This document shows positions 22,796-35,672 of a stretch of 64,000 bases of DNA, piece after piece. The notes beneath the pieces are model-generated. The model was not told the DNA's origin. It saw only the letters and a program-made list of their open reading frames with translations, and ran no database searches. Made by a program: the position numbers and the translations under genes. The DNA comes from Agathobaculum ammoniilyticum (GTDB taxonomy: Bacteria; Bacillota; Clostridia; Oscillospirales; Butyricicoccaceae), in NCBI RefSeq assembly GCF_025567315.1, contig NZ_JAOQJE010000006.1, forward strand, positions 62,001-126,000. Direction: 5' to 3'. The number at the start of each line of letters is the position of its first letter. Position 1 is the first letter of the stretch.

Positions 22796-24739
22796 TTAAT
22801 AGGTCAGGATATTCTCCAGGATGTTCAATATTTTTACGCCATAGTCCGCGCCTGCGGCCCAGCCGTAACCCTTGGGATTTTCCTGTATCCCCAGATACTG
22901 CACGGTCGGCGCGGCGCCGCGGGAAACGAGGGAAAAACGGGGATCAATGCAGGCGTTCCTGAGCGGTTCATGGTTCGCATAGGCTTTCAAATGCTGTATC
23001 TGGGCGCGAATGCCGAGCTGCGGGGTGTCGAACGACGCGCCTTTCATCCCGTTATCGATCACGCCGAGGCCGCAGAAGTTATTTTGACCGATTGTCACGG
23101 CGCTGTCGCGGAAAGTGAAATTACCGGTCTCAAGGCAGGACTGCGCAAACGCGATATCCCCGCGGATCCCTTCGGCCTGTCCTTCGGATATGTAGTAAGG
23201 AATCATATCGATCACAGACTGGGGGACGTTGGGATTGGCTTTTTTGATATATGCCTGCATCTGCGCGGCGGTTGCCTGCGGGGTTCCGGTCAGGCTGGTG
23301 TAGGAGAAGTACTTGTCCACGGTGGCGGTCTTTGCATTATAATAGGAGGAACCGGGCCGCATGACCTGCGTCAGCATGAGAGTGGAGCCGGGGTGCGTAT
23401 CGATCAAACGGTAATCGTCAAGGGAGCGGAGCGTGCTCCCCTTGGTAAAATCGAACACCGCCCATTGGCCATTGACATAGACCACGTTCCACGCAGCCGA
23501 CCAGCTCCGTGCGAGAAACGCGGGGATGCCGGCTTCGGAGAACATCCAGTCTGCGGCGGCCGCGAGCGAGGTGGCGCTGACCTGCTTTTTTCTGCCGTAA
23601 GCGGCCGTCCAGGAGGCGCTCCCACCGGTCTGGTACTCGCGCTGCAAAAGAAGGTAGATATAGGAGATGCGCTCGCTGTCCGTCTTTAAGGCGGACAGTT
23701 CGGCCATTTGGGAAGAGAAATAGGCTTCCGCTTTTTTTCGGTCGTCAGCGGACGCGCCGCCGGTCAGGGTATAGGTATCCGATAGAGACAGGCGGGAACG
23801 GGCGTTTTTGGAATAACCGTTGGAAACCGAAATGTCTGCCAGAGAACTGGGTCTGGAGCCGAGATAGGCGGCTGACATGGCCTGAAAGTCGGCCTGCAGA
23901 GCGGCCTTGTCCGGATTGTCGAACAGGTCCGGATCGGCGAGCGAAGCCAGCGCCACGTTATAGGCAGGGGTGCCGGACGCTGTGGTGTTGGCCAGCGCCG
24001 CAGTGAGCGCGTCTGCCCAATACAGGCTGCTGCGGAAAAGCGCACTGCCGGAAGCATACAGCGGTGCGTCCTTAACGGCGCGCAGGGTGCTGACGAGCGC
24101 GCGCCAGTCGGCGCTGCCATCTTCTGTGATGACCGGCGCATAGCGGGCCGCAGTCAAGTGGTAAGAAGCGCTGGGAAGCGCGCGCAGATTGTTGGCAAGG
24201 TCGTTCATTGCCGCGTTCCAGGAGGTTTCGGGCGCGTAAGGATACGCAGCATAGGCGGTTATCCGCTTGTTGTCGTAATTGTAGGAGACGCCGAAATCGG
24301 CTAACTGGCCCAAGGCGCGCAGGCCGATAAAATTATTTCCTTTAATATTATAGACCTGCGGGGTGATGCGTTCCCCTGCGAGGTAAAGTGTCTGGCGGGT
24401 GGGGATGGCGGCTGCGGAGCTGGTGGCAGTATTTTGCACGGTGCTGCTTTCTCCTGCCTCGGGGACATAGGAGCCGTCTGGATCGATATGGACCGCGTTT
24501 GATGACGGATCGTAGGCAACGCCGAAATCGAGGAGACGTCCCAGGTCGCGGAGTTTAAAATAAGTATTACCATCTATGTTATAGATCGTGGGGGTCGCTG
24601 TGCGGCCGACAGTATCCGATAAGGTTGTGCTGACGTGAAAGGTTTGGCCGCCGGAAGCCGCAGGCAAAGCAGTGGCCGCAGAAGCCGTGCAGGTCAATGC
24701 GGCGACGCTGAGCGCGGTAAAAATCAGGCGCTTTAACAT
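22796..24739 (-). CDS. Secreted GH73-type glucosaminidase with copper-amine-oxidase-like and transglutaminase-like domains
   Basis: A 647-residue exported protein. A signal peptide (MLKRLIFTALSVAALTCTASA) is followed by two copper-amine-oxidase N-domain-like stalk repeats (about 35-90 and 110-170: YNIDGNTYFKLRDLGRLLDFGV and YNIKGNNFIGLRALGQLADFGV). A middle domain about 310-480 resembles transglutaminase-like folds (AAADWMFSEAGIPAFLARSW, then WAVFDFT). The C-terminus has a glucosaminidase domain (SEGQAEGIRGDIAFAQSCLETGNF, NNFCGLG, GIRAQIQHLKAYA). It probably trims peptidoglycan. AAAGGAGG precedes the ATG. The domain names in the middle are the least certain. Confidence 0.8.
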   Translation of the reverse strand: MLKRLIFTALSVAALTCTASAATALPAASGGQTFHVSTTLSDTVGRTATPTIYNIDGNTYFKLRDLGRLLDFGVAYDPSSNAVHIDPDGSYVPEAGESSTVQNTATSSAAAIPTRQTLYLAGERITPQVYNIKGNNFIGLRALGQLADFGVSYNYDNKRITAYAAYPYAPETSWNAAMNDLANNLRALPSASYHLTAARYAPVITEDGSADWRALVSTLRAVKDAPLYASGSALFRSSLYWADALTAALANTTASGTPAYNVALASLADPDLFDNPDKAALQADFQAMSAAYLGSRPSSLADISVSNGYSKNARSRLSLSDTYTLTGGASADDRKKAEAYFSSQMAELSALKTDSERISYIYLLLQREYQTGGSASWTAAYGRKKQVSATSLAAAADWMFSEAGIPAFLARSWSAAWNVVYVNGQWAVFDFTKGSTLRSLDDYRLIDTHPGSTLMLTQVMRPGSSYYNAKTATVDKYFSYTSLTGTPQATAAQMQAYIKKANPNVPQSVIDMIPYYISEGQAEGIRGDIAFAQSCLETGNFTFRDSAVTIGQNNFCGLGVIDNGMKGASFDTPQLGIRAQIQHLKAYANHEPLRNACIDPRFSLVSRGAAPTVQYLGIQENPKGYGWAAGADYGVKILNILENILTY

Positions 24740-25355
24740 AAGTTCCTCCTTTGGGTGAATAAAGACATATTTTTAGGGTATTATATCATGGAAAGTGTCG
24801 ATATTCAAATGTAGCATATGGCACGACTGGAAAAAGACACGAAGGTAGTTATAGAAAGAAAGGGGGAGGGAGGACTTGACAAAGTGGAGGGGGATATAGT
24901 ATAGTAAACGAGCTGCGGAAGTGCGCGGCGGAAAAAGCTGAAAAAAGAAGAAAAAAGTTCTTGACAAACAGCTTTGGGTTTGATATACTGAATAAGCTGC
25001 TTCGGAAGGGGTGGCGGCCGGAAAAGTTCGGAAAAGAGAAAGAACGGCTCGAAAATCTGAAAAAAAGATTGAAAAAAGTTCTTGACAAAGCGAACGACTT
25101 CTGGTATACTGAATAAGCTGTCACCGAGAAAAAGAAAGAATCTGGAAAGGTTCCGTAAGGTTCTGGTGAAAGCGGATTGTACCTTGTAAATTAAACAACG
25201 AGAAAGCTTAACACTTGAAAGAGTGTGTAGTGCGAACCTGAAATTCTAAGAGTTATACTCTTGGTAAATCGCTGGACGTCGGAACTCCAGTAAAAAGAAA
25301 CCGACACGTCAGACTCTAAAGTCGATTAAAAGAACGTTGGTTCTCTTAATACAAT
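24740..25355 (+). promoter_or_regulatory. rRNA operon upstream region with three tandem promoters
   Basis: No gene is present. P1 is TTGACA (24876-24881) with TATAGT at 24900-24905 (18-base spacer). P2 is TTGACA (24961-24966) with TATACT at 24984-24989 (17). P3 is TTGACA (25082-25087) with TATACT at 25105-25110 (17). P2 and P3 share the context TTCTTGACAAA...TATACTGAATAAGCTG, suggesting duplication. All face the 16S gene. Confidence 0.9.
25187..25201 (+). other. 16S processing-stem 5' arm
   Basis: TAAATTAAACAACGA here is perfectly complementary to TCGTTGTTTAATTTA at 26950-26964 behind the 16S gene. The 15-bp stem would bring the ends of the precursor together for RNase III cleavage. Confidence 0.8.
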
Positions 25356-26888
<1,533 letters not shown>

Positions 26889-26949
26889 AGACCTGAGCGC
26901 TGAAGAAGCGCTCGTATCCTAAGGTCAATCAGGCAGACGCCGGCGAGTA

Positions 26950-26964
26950 TCGTTGTTTAATTTA
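26950..26964 (+). other. 16S processing-stem 3' arm
   Basis: Complement of the leader arm at 25187-25201; lies between 16S and tRNA-Ala. Confidence 0.8.
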
Positions 26965-27040
26965 GAGGGTGCAATCGAAAGATTGTGTACCTCAAAAAAG
27001 TGGAAAGAGAAAGGACAACTTCCGAGGACCCTGTAAATAT

Positions 27041-27116
27041 GGGGGTGTAGCTCAGCTGGGAGAGCACCTGCCTTGCAAGCAGGGGGTCAGGAGTTCGATT
27101 CTCCTCATCTCCACCA
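27041..27116 (+). tRNA. tRNA-Ala (TGC)
   Basis: A 76-base cloverleaf with encoded CCA; the anticodon loop CTTGCAA gives TGC. It lies in the 16S-23S spacer, as usual. Confidence 0.97.
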
Positions 27117-27161
27117 AAGGGCGTCGGAAGACGGAAACGACGACCAACGCCGAAACCAAAC

Positions 27162-27238
<77 letters not shown>

Positions 27239-27266
27239 AACAAACTCTGATGAGTTTGTTAAATTG

Positions 27267-27289
27267 CACCTTGAAAACTGAACAATAAC
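27267..27289 (+). other. 23S processing-stem 5' arm
   Basis: These 23 bases are perfectly complementary to 30351-30373 downstream of 23S, forming the precursor stalk for RNase III. Confidence 0.85.
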
Positions 27290-27466
27290 GAAAGCAAAAG
27301 CAACAATAGAGGAAAAGATAAATGTTATTCCGATCTTGAAAAAGATCAGTATAAGGTTTTTCTGTAAATATTGTTGGGATACGATCGAAAGATCGTACTA
27401 CAAATAGCTAAAGAACCGAGATTACTCTAATAATTCGCGATATCGAAGAGATATCCGCTAACAGCT

Positions 27467-30308
<2,842 letters not shown>

Positions 30309-30350
30309 CATATTAGAGGCAATCTCAGATTTTACTCTTTGTTTGCCATA

Positions 30351-30373
30351 GTTATTGTTCAGTTTTCAAGGTG
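30351..30373 (+). other. 23S processing-stem 3' arm
   Basis: Perfect 23-base complement of 27267-27289. Confidence 0.85.
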
Positions 30374-30424
30374 TAAGACCTTCTGTTTCTGCGAAAAGAA
30401 AATTTCTTTTTCAAGGAGAAGCAT

Positions 30425-30500
30425 GCACCATTAGCTCAGTTGGTAGAGCAACTGACTCTTAATCAGTGGGTCCACGGTTCGAGCCCGTGATGGTGTACCA
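30425..30500 (+). tRNA. tRNA-Lys (CTT)
   Basis: A 76-base cloverleaf with encoded CCA; the anticodon loop CTCTTAA gives CTT. The acceptor stem GCACCAT/ATGGTGT has a G1-U72 wobble closing pair. It lies between 23S and 5S. Confidence 0.93.
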
Positions 30501-30577
30501 GAAACGGTGCGCTGTGGGATTGGCCGAGTTCAGTCCCACGGTGGAGCCGGCAAGCATACCGAAAGCAGGCTGGAAAT

Positions 30578-30652
30578 GGCCCGTTGGTCAAGCGGTTAAG
30601 ACGGCGGCCTCTCACGCCGCAAACGGGGGTTCGATTCCCCCACGGGTCACCA
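30578..30652 (+). tRNA. tRNA-Glu (CTC)
   Basis: A 75-base cloverleaf with encoded CCA; the anticodon loop CTCTCAC gives CTC. It also lies between 23S and 5S. Confidence 0.95.
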
Positions 30653-30730
30653 TCTTTGACGGTTGACAAGATGGCGGCGATGTGGTATGTTTTACAAGGT
30701 GAGTAAATGCCTGGAGCATTTCTCGATATA

Positions 30731-30846
<116 letters not shown>

Positions 30847-30879
30847 ACCAGCGAATCCAGTAAAGGATTCGCTTGATAT

Positions 30880-30955
30880 TCCTCAATAGCTCAGTTGGTA
30901 GAGCATGCGGCTGTTAACCGCAGGGTCGTTGGTTCGAGTCCAACTTGAGGAGCCA
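30880..30955 (+). tRNA. tRNA-Asn (GTT)
   Basis: A 76-base cloverleaf with encoded CCA; the anticodon loop CTGTTAA gives GTT. It is the first of four tRNAs after 5S. Confidence 0.97.
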
Positions 30956-31019
30956 TTTGATAAGGCTTTGCCGCCACATATTATGGTGGCGGCAAAGTGC
31001 TATCACTCCATGTTGATAT

Positions 31020-31096
31020 GGGCCTTTAGCTCAGTTGGTTAGAGCAACCGGCTCATAACCGGTCGGTCCCGGGTTCGAGTCCCCGAAGGCCCACCA
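31020..31096 (+). tRNA. tRNA-Met (CAT)
   Basis: A 77-base cloverleaf with encoded CCA and anticodon CAT. The fully paired GGGCCTT/AAGGCCC stem indicates an elongator-type or lysidine-type (Ile2) tRNA and excludes an initiator, which has an unpaired first base. Met elongator is the simpler call. Confidence 0.9.
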
Positions 31097-31108
31097 AATT
31101 TTATATTT

Positions 31109-31185
31109 GGCCCGGTAGCTCAGTTGGTTAGAGCGCCAGCCTGTCACGCTGGAGGCCGTGGGTTCAAGTCCCATCCGGGTCGCCA
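31109..31185 (+). tRNA. tRNA-Asp (GTC)
   Basis: A 77-base cloverleaf with encoded CCA; the anticodon loop CTGTCAC gives GTC, and the discriminator base is G, as expected for Asp. Confidence 0.97.
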
Positions 31186-31187
31186 TT

Positions 31188-31219
31188 ACAAAACGGCGAC
31201 TGTTTGATCGCCGTTTTGT
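31188..31219 (+). terminator. Hairpin between tRNA-Asp and tRNA-Thr
   Basis: ACAAAACGGCGA (31188-31199) pairs with TCGCCGTTTTGT (31208-31219). It could end most rRNA operon transcripts, with some readthrough to tRNA-Thr. Confidence 0.7.
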
Positions 31220-31224
31220 ATTAT

Positions 31225-31300
31225 GCTGTTGTAGCTCAGTAGGTAGAGTGCATCCTTGGTAAGGATGAGGTCGTCAGTTCAACTCTGATCAACAGCTCCA
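31225..31300 (+). tRNA. tRNA-Thr (GGT)
   Basis: A 76-base cloverleaf with encoded CCA; the anticodon loop TTGGTAA gives GGT. It is the last tRNA of the cluster. Confidence 0.96.
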
Positions 31301-31304
31301 AAAA

Positions 31305-31336
31305 GCCCTGCTGCTTTGTGCGGCGGGGCTTTCTTA
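31305..31336 (+). terminator. Terminator of the rRNA/tRNA operon
   Basis: AGCCCTGCTGC (31305-31315) pairs with GCGGCGGGGCT (31321-31331), followed by TTCTT. Confidence 0.8.
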
Positions 31337-31425
31337 TTTGGGAATACTGTGGATGACTTCGTGTTAGAAGTGTGATATACTATATACAATATTTTGAGGG
31401 CGTGATATCGAAAGGGGTATCCTGT

Positions 31426-31614
31426 ATGACGATTTTGGCCTGTGAATGTGGTAACGAGATTTATATTATGGATGAAACGGAAGCGACCGCCTGGCAGTGT
31501 GACGCGTGTGGCCAATGGTATGATTTTTTCGGCGTGAAGGTCGTCCCGCCGCAGGAGCGCAGAAAGACAATTTCGCCGCACTTGATTAATTGGAGCGCGG
31601 GCGAGGAACTTTAA
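31426..31614 (+). CDS. Zinc-ribbon miniprotein
   Basis: A 62-residue protein with two cysteine pairs, CECGNEIYIM and WQCDACGQWYDFFG, forming a likely zinc ribbon. An AAAGGGG site eight bases before ATG 31426 favours this start over the upstream ATG at 31372. It lies 15 bases before degV and may be cotranscribed. The ligand or partner is unknown; a folate- or rubredoxin-like role cannot be told from sequence. Confidence 0.75.
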   Translation: MTILACECGNEIYIMDETEATAWQCDACGQWYDFFGVKVVPPQERRKTISPHLINWSAGEEL

Positions 31615-31629
31615 GCAGCAGGAGGAGTT

Positions 31630-32514
31630 ATGAATCAACAGAAGATCGCTTTGCTTACCGACTCCTGTGCGGATATTCCGCAGGCGGATATCCGCAAATA
31701 CGGTATTTTTGTCGTGCCGCTCAAGCTCATCTTTTCTGATGGGGAATATGCCGATGGCGTGGATATTAGTGCCGTTGAGGTGTATCGCCGACTCAAAAAG
31801 GAGATCCCGAAGACAACGCTGCCCGACGGGGGACAGGTGTCAGATACCTTGGAGCGCATCCGGCAGGCAGGCTATACGAAGGTCCTTGCAATTAATTTTT
31901 CAAGCGGCCTCAGTGGGACGCATAATTTGATCCGGCTGATCGGCGAGCAGACCGTGGGCCTAGAGATTGCCGCCTTTGATACGTTGAGCGGTTCGCTTGG
32001 CACAGGTATGACCGTGCTACAGGCGGCCCGCTGGATCGAGGAGGGCTGGACTTGGCCGGAGCTGCTGCGGGCTATCCCGCCCTTGATGCGGGCAACGCAT
32101 GTTTTCTTTTGTGTCGATACGCTGGAATATCTGCAGAAAGGCGGCAGAGTAGGCAAGATCACGGCGGTTGCGGGGACAATGCTACAGATCAAGCCGATCC
32201 TCTCCTTTGCGCCTGACGGGGAACTGATCAGTGTGGCGAAGATCCGTGGGAGAAAAGCGGCGGTCGATCAGATGGTGCGAATGGCCACAGCCCTGGTGCC
32301 GCGCGGCGCACGCTTCAATTTGGCTGTCGCGCATGGGGACGCGCCGGAGGAATTGAAGGTGATCCGCAGCCTGGCGCAGAAAAGCCTACCTGATTTTGAA
32401 AATTTCATGGAGGGCGAGATCGACTGTACCCTGGGCGCGTATGTGGGACCGCATCTGCTTGGAGTGGGCGTACAGCTCTTAACCGACGCGGTGCTGTCGA
32501 AAAAGGGCGAATAG
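31630..32514 (+). CDS. DegV family fatty-acid-binding protein
   Basis: A 294-residue DegV protein. The N-terminus IALLTDSCADIPQ carries the family TDS motif. INFSSGLSGTHN is the fatty-acid carboxylate-binding loop, and DTLEYLQKGGRVGK and LQIKPILSF match the C-terminal domain. Related FakB proteins present fatty acids to the kinase FakA for phospholipid synthesis. No fakA is nearby, so partner identity is open. AGGAGG lies upstream of the ATG. Confidence 0.93.
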   Translation: MNQQKIALLTDSCADIPQADIRKYGIFVVPLKLIFSDGEYADGVDISAVEVYRRLKKEIPKTTLPDGGQVSDTLERIRQAGYTKVLAINFSSGLSGTHNLIRLIGEQTVGLEIAAFDTLSGSLGTGMTVLQAARWIEEGWTWPELLRAIPPLMRATHVFFCVDTLEYLQKGGRVGKITAVAGTMLQIKPILSFAPDGELISVAKIRGRKAAVDQMVRMATALVPRGARFNLAVAHGDAPEELKVIRSLAQKSLPDFENFMEGEIDCTLGAYVGPHLLGVGVQLLTDAVLSKKGE

Positions 32515-32611
32515 TAACGATACTGTAACTGTTTTTGCATGGGTTATATGTTATAATACGGTATTGGTAGTATGTAGCAATTGATATTAGGTAGGAAGGA
32601 ATGAATGAGGC

Positions 32612-34432
32612 ATGTCTTATCAAACGGCGTACCGGTCTCGATACCGCCGTCATAGACGACGCCGCCGGAATAGCCACTGGGGTGTGCTGATTGCATTGAT
32701 TCTAGTGATCGTCATTGCGATCCCTGTCGCGTTTCATATCGTGAAAGGAATTTCCGGCGCGATTTTTGGAGGAAGCCAGAATCAACTGGTGCTTCAAATG
32801 AATAACGGCAAGGCGCTGCTGGGTGATGATGTGGTCGATCTGGGCAGCGCGGCGCCGTTTCGGGATCAGAACGGGAATGCTTATGTTCCGGTCAAACCGG
32901 TCTGTGACAATCTTGAATTTTCCCTTACTTGGGATCAGGCCACAAAAACGATCACAGTCAGTGATAATAAGCTGACGGTACAGGCGCAGATTGACAGCAC
33001 ATCGCTGCGCGTGAACGAGGCGGCGCAGACTATGGCTCTGGTACCGCGCCTGTCGGATGGGACCGCGTATGTTCCGGCAAAGGAATTCTGCCGGGCGTTG
33101 TCCCTGCAGGTAAATGATTTGGGAAGCGGGCAGGGAGATCTGGTTGTACTCACGAAATCCAAAAAAGAGCTGAAAGAGGATAAGCTGAACGAGATCGCGG
33201 AGAAGGCTTTGGAAAAGCTTGGCCCGTCTCAGCAGACGTTGCAGCAAACCAGTGTGCTGATGCGTGTCGGCTCAGATAAGCTTGTGCGGGGCGGGCAGTC
33301 CGCGCAGATGGTGCAGGACGGGGAGCGGCTGGGCGCCGCCGTGATCGAGCAGGATGGGCTGCGCTATGTTCCGCTCAAGGCCGCGATTACGACGCTGGGC
33401 GGGACCGCGGAGTTTGACGGGAGCGCCGAATGGACGATCAACTATGACGGGATTCAGTCCACCGTGCGGGACAATGCCAAGACCAAGGTTGGCGGGGACC
33501 GCGTGAAGGGGGACGATATCAAGGTTCATACGGATGAAAACGGGCGTTTCTATGTTTCAGCGCCCCTGTTTGCGGCGCTGGTCGGCAGAAACTATACCGA
33601 CCTTGCGGATGAAGAGGGTACTTTTGCGTTCACAAAAGGCTCGCTGGAGGGCTTTGACAGCCAGAAGGCATATCTCGATACCATGAAAAGCGCGCTGACC
33701 GACGCGGTCGGCGGAGATATCCCAGAGGCCGACGTATATGTTGCCTTGACCTTTGACGATGGGCCGACCGGCGCTACGGACACCTATCCGAACGGTTACA
33801 CGGCAACGCTTCTGGAGGAGCTGAAAAAGCGCAATGTCCATGCGACATTCTTCATGTGTGGCTACCGCATCAAGGACTTCCACAGCCATATGGAGCAGTA
33901 CCTTGCGGATGGGCATGAGCTGGGCAACCACACCATGACGCATCCGATGAGCCGCCTGACACATCTGGACGCGGCGACCGTGCGCGACGAGGTGGAGTCC
34001 AACAGCGAATTGATCGAATCGTATACCGGCCAAAAGCCGACGGTCATGCGTCCGGTCGGCGGCGGCGTCAACGACACGGTCAAGGAGCAGATGAAAGCGC
34101 TCGGTCTGCCGATCATCAACTGGAGCGTTGATACGCTGGATTGGAGCACCAAGACCGATCCGGAGAGTGTGAAAGACCATATCATCAACGAGGTCGAGGA
34201 CGGCGATATCGTGCTGATGCACGATATCTGGCAGGGTACCCTGCCAGGCGTGTTGGCAGCCATTGACGAGCTGCAGAGCCGCACGGACAAAACGTATGCG
34301 TTCGTTACGGTTTCCGAGCTGGCCGCGGTCAAGGGCATCACGCTGGAGCCCGGCATGGTTTACAGCAACCTGTCGGATGCAACGGTGCAGGCCATTGAGG
34401 ATGGAACGTATAAGGAAAATATTTTCGATTAA
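32612..34432 (+). CDS. Membrane-anchored polysaccharide deacetylase (CE4) with stalk domains
   Basis: A 606-residue protein. A very basic N-terminus (RYRRHRRRRR) precedes one transmembrane helix (about 24-45). Two copper-amine-oxidase N-domain-like modules follow (about 55-170 and 210-330). The C-terminal CE4 deacetylase has TFDDGPTG (metal-binding Asp), HTMTHP (the metal His pair) and DGDIVLMHDI. The usual RPPYG motif is RPVGGG here. It probably deacetylates peptidoglycan or another wall glycan outside the membrane. The start was chosen for the basic-hydrophobic N-terminus; ribosome site AAGGAATGAATG is moderate. Confidence 0.87.
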   Translation: MSYQTAYRSRYRRHRRRRRNSHWGVLIALILVIVIAIPVAFHIVKGISGAIFGGSQNQLVLQMNNGKALLGDDVVDLGSAAPFRDQNGNAYVPVKPVCDNLEFSLTWDQATKTITVSDNKLTVQAQIDSTSLRVNEAAQTMALVPRLSDGTAYVPAKEFCRALSLQVNDLGSGQGDLVVLTKSKKELKEDKLNEIAEKALEKLGPSQQTLQQTSVLMRVGSDKLVRGGQSAQMVQDGERLGAAVIEQDGLRYVPLKAAITTLGGTAEFDGSAEWTINYDGIQSTVRDNAKTKVGGDRVKGDDIKVHTDENGRFYVSAPLFAALVGRNYTDLADEEGTFAFTKGSLEGFDSQKAYLDTMKSALTDAVGGDIPEADVYVALTFDDGPTGATDTYPNGYTATLLEELKKRNVHATFFMCGYRIKDFHSHMEQYLADGHELGNHTMTHPMSRLTHLDAATVRDEVESNSELIESYTGQKPTVMRPVGGGVNDTVKEQMKALGLPIINWSVDTLDWSTKTDPESVKDHIINEVEDGDIVLMHDIWQGTLPGVLAAIDELQSRTDKTYAFVTVSELAAVKGITLEPGMVYSNLSDATVQAIEDGTYKENIFD

Positions 34433-34436
34433 AAAC

Positions 34437-34468
34437 AAAGCAGCAGCCTGTGGGCTGCTGCTTTGCTA
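34437..34468. terminator. Terminator between convergent deacetylase and rluA
   Basis: AAAGCAGCAGCC (34437-34448) pairs with GGCTGCTGCTTT (34453-34464). It starts four bases after the deacetylase stop and overlaps the end of the leftward pseudouridine synthase gene. Confidence 0.85.
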
Positions 34469-35434
34469 TAGGTGGTATTCAGGGAAATATTTTTGGACGA
34501 AAGGGACGTCCTGCACGGTAAAGGTTTTCCCATCCAGATAGGAAAGCGCGCCGGCATCCGTTTGGAAATGGAAGGACAGCGAATAGGCATACAATGCTTG
34601 GCCGAATTCGCCGTAAGGACGGTTGCGCTCATTTACGCCGTATTTGCCATCGCCTAACAGCGGACAGCCGATCGAGGCCATGTGCGCCCGAATCTGATGG
34701 GTGCGGCCGGTGAGCAGCTCGCATTCGACAAGGGAAAGTCGGCCGCTGGAAGCGAGCGTCCGGTAACGGGTGCGCGCGGTTTTGGCACCGGGGACGCGTG
34801 TGCTGTGCAGGGTGACCTGCTTGCGCGTCTCGTCGCGGCGCAGATAGTTTTCGATCAGCCCTTCGGCTGGCTGTGGACGGCCGTGAACAACGCACAGATA
34901 GCGTTTCTCGAGTTCACGGGATTTGATCCTGTCGTTCAGGATACGCAGCGCCTCGGCCGTTTTCGCGGCAATTACGATGCCGCCAGTGTTGCGGTCAATG
35001 CGGTTGCACAGCGCGGGGGCGAAGGATGCGGCGGCGGACGGCTCCCAGGCGCCGGACTGATACAGATAGGCCTGAATATGGGCGATCAGCGTATCTGTGC
35101 CGCCGCGCTCGTCCGCATGCACCACCATACCGGGCGCCTTATCGGCAAGGAGGATATGGCTGTCCTCATAGACCACACGGACGCGGGGGTGTGAAATATG
35201 CCGGTAGGCATCCTCCTCTTGGGGTGCGTCAAAGTAGCTGTCGTTCAGATAAAGCTGCACCACGTCGCCCGCTATGAGCTTGTAGCTGGCCTCGGTGCGC
35301 TTCCCATTGATCTTGATGCGCTTAAGGCGCAGGTATTTATGCATCTGCCCGCCGGAAAGCAGGGGAACTGTTTTGCCAAGGAATTTGTTCAAGCGCTGCC
35401 CGCTGTCATTGGATGTGATGTGGTATTCTTTCAA
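34466..35434 (-). CDS. RluA-family pseudouridine synthase
   Basis: A 322-residue RNA pseudouridine synthase. An S4-like N-terminal domain (SNDSGQRLNKFL, LLSGGQMHKYLRLKRIKING) precedes the catalytic domain, with the Asp nucleophile in NRIDRNTGGIVIAAK and the ECELLTGRTHQIRAHM motif. Upstream in-frame ATGs exist, but the TTG at 35434 has AGAGGGC six bases upstream, matches the family start KEYHITSND, and lies downstream of a TATACT box near 35470-35475. That makes starts further up unlikely. It modifies rRNA or tRNA uridines; the exact site is unknown. Confidence 0.9.
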   Translation of the reverse strand: MKEYHITSNDSGQRLNKFLGKTVPLLSGGQMHKYLRLKRIKINGKRTEASYKLIAGDVVQLYLNDSYFDAPQEEDAYRHISHPRVRVVYEDSHILLADKAPGMVVHADERGGTDTLIAHIQAYLYQSGAWEPSAAASFAPALCNRIDRNTGGIVIAAKTAEALRILNDRIKSRELEKRYLCVVHGRPQPAEGLIENYLRRDETRKQVTLHSTRVPGAKTARTRYRTLASSGRLSLVECELLTGRTHQIRAHMASIGCPLLGDGKYGVNERNRPYGEFGQALYAYSLSFHFQTDAGALSYLDGKTFTVQDVPFVQKYFPEYHL

Positions 35435-35605
35435 TGGAAAGCCCTCTTTTGTCTCCAAGGATAATATGGGAATAGTATACCTCATTTTTATCAAAAAAGG
35501 AAGTAGCAGTTGCGGCAAACTGGAGAAAATATATAGAATATGCACAAAGTATAATAACAAAACAGAGTAAATTTGACGAAAATATCCGCAGCAGGGAATC
35601 ATATA

Positions 35606-35634
35606 TTGATTGGCTCTTGTCAAGCCTGTATAAT
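35606..35634 (+). promoter_or_regulatory. Promoter of the LacI-type regulator gene
   Basis: TTGATT (35606-35611), 17-base spacer, TATAAT (35629-35634), about 40 bases before the regulator start. Confidence 0.75.
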
Positions 35635-35672
35635 TATATTGAGAGAGAGGCGGGGAAAAGGAGATAGTGGTC

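Noticed and set aside
33557..34438. Leftward 293-residue frame
   Set aside because: Antisense to the polysaccharide deacetylase catalytic domain.
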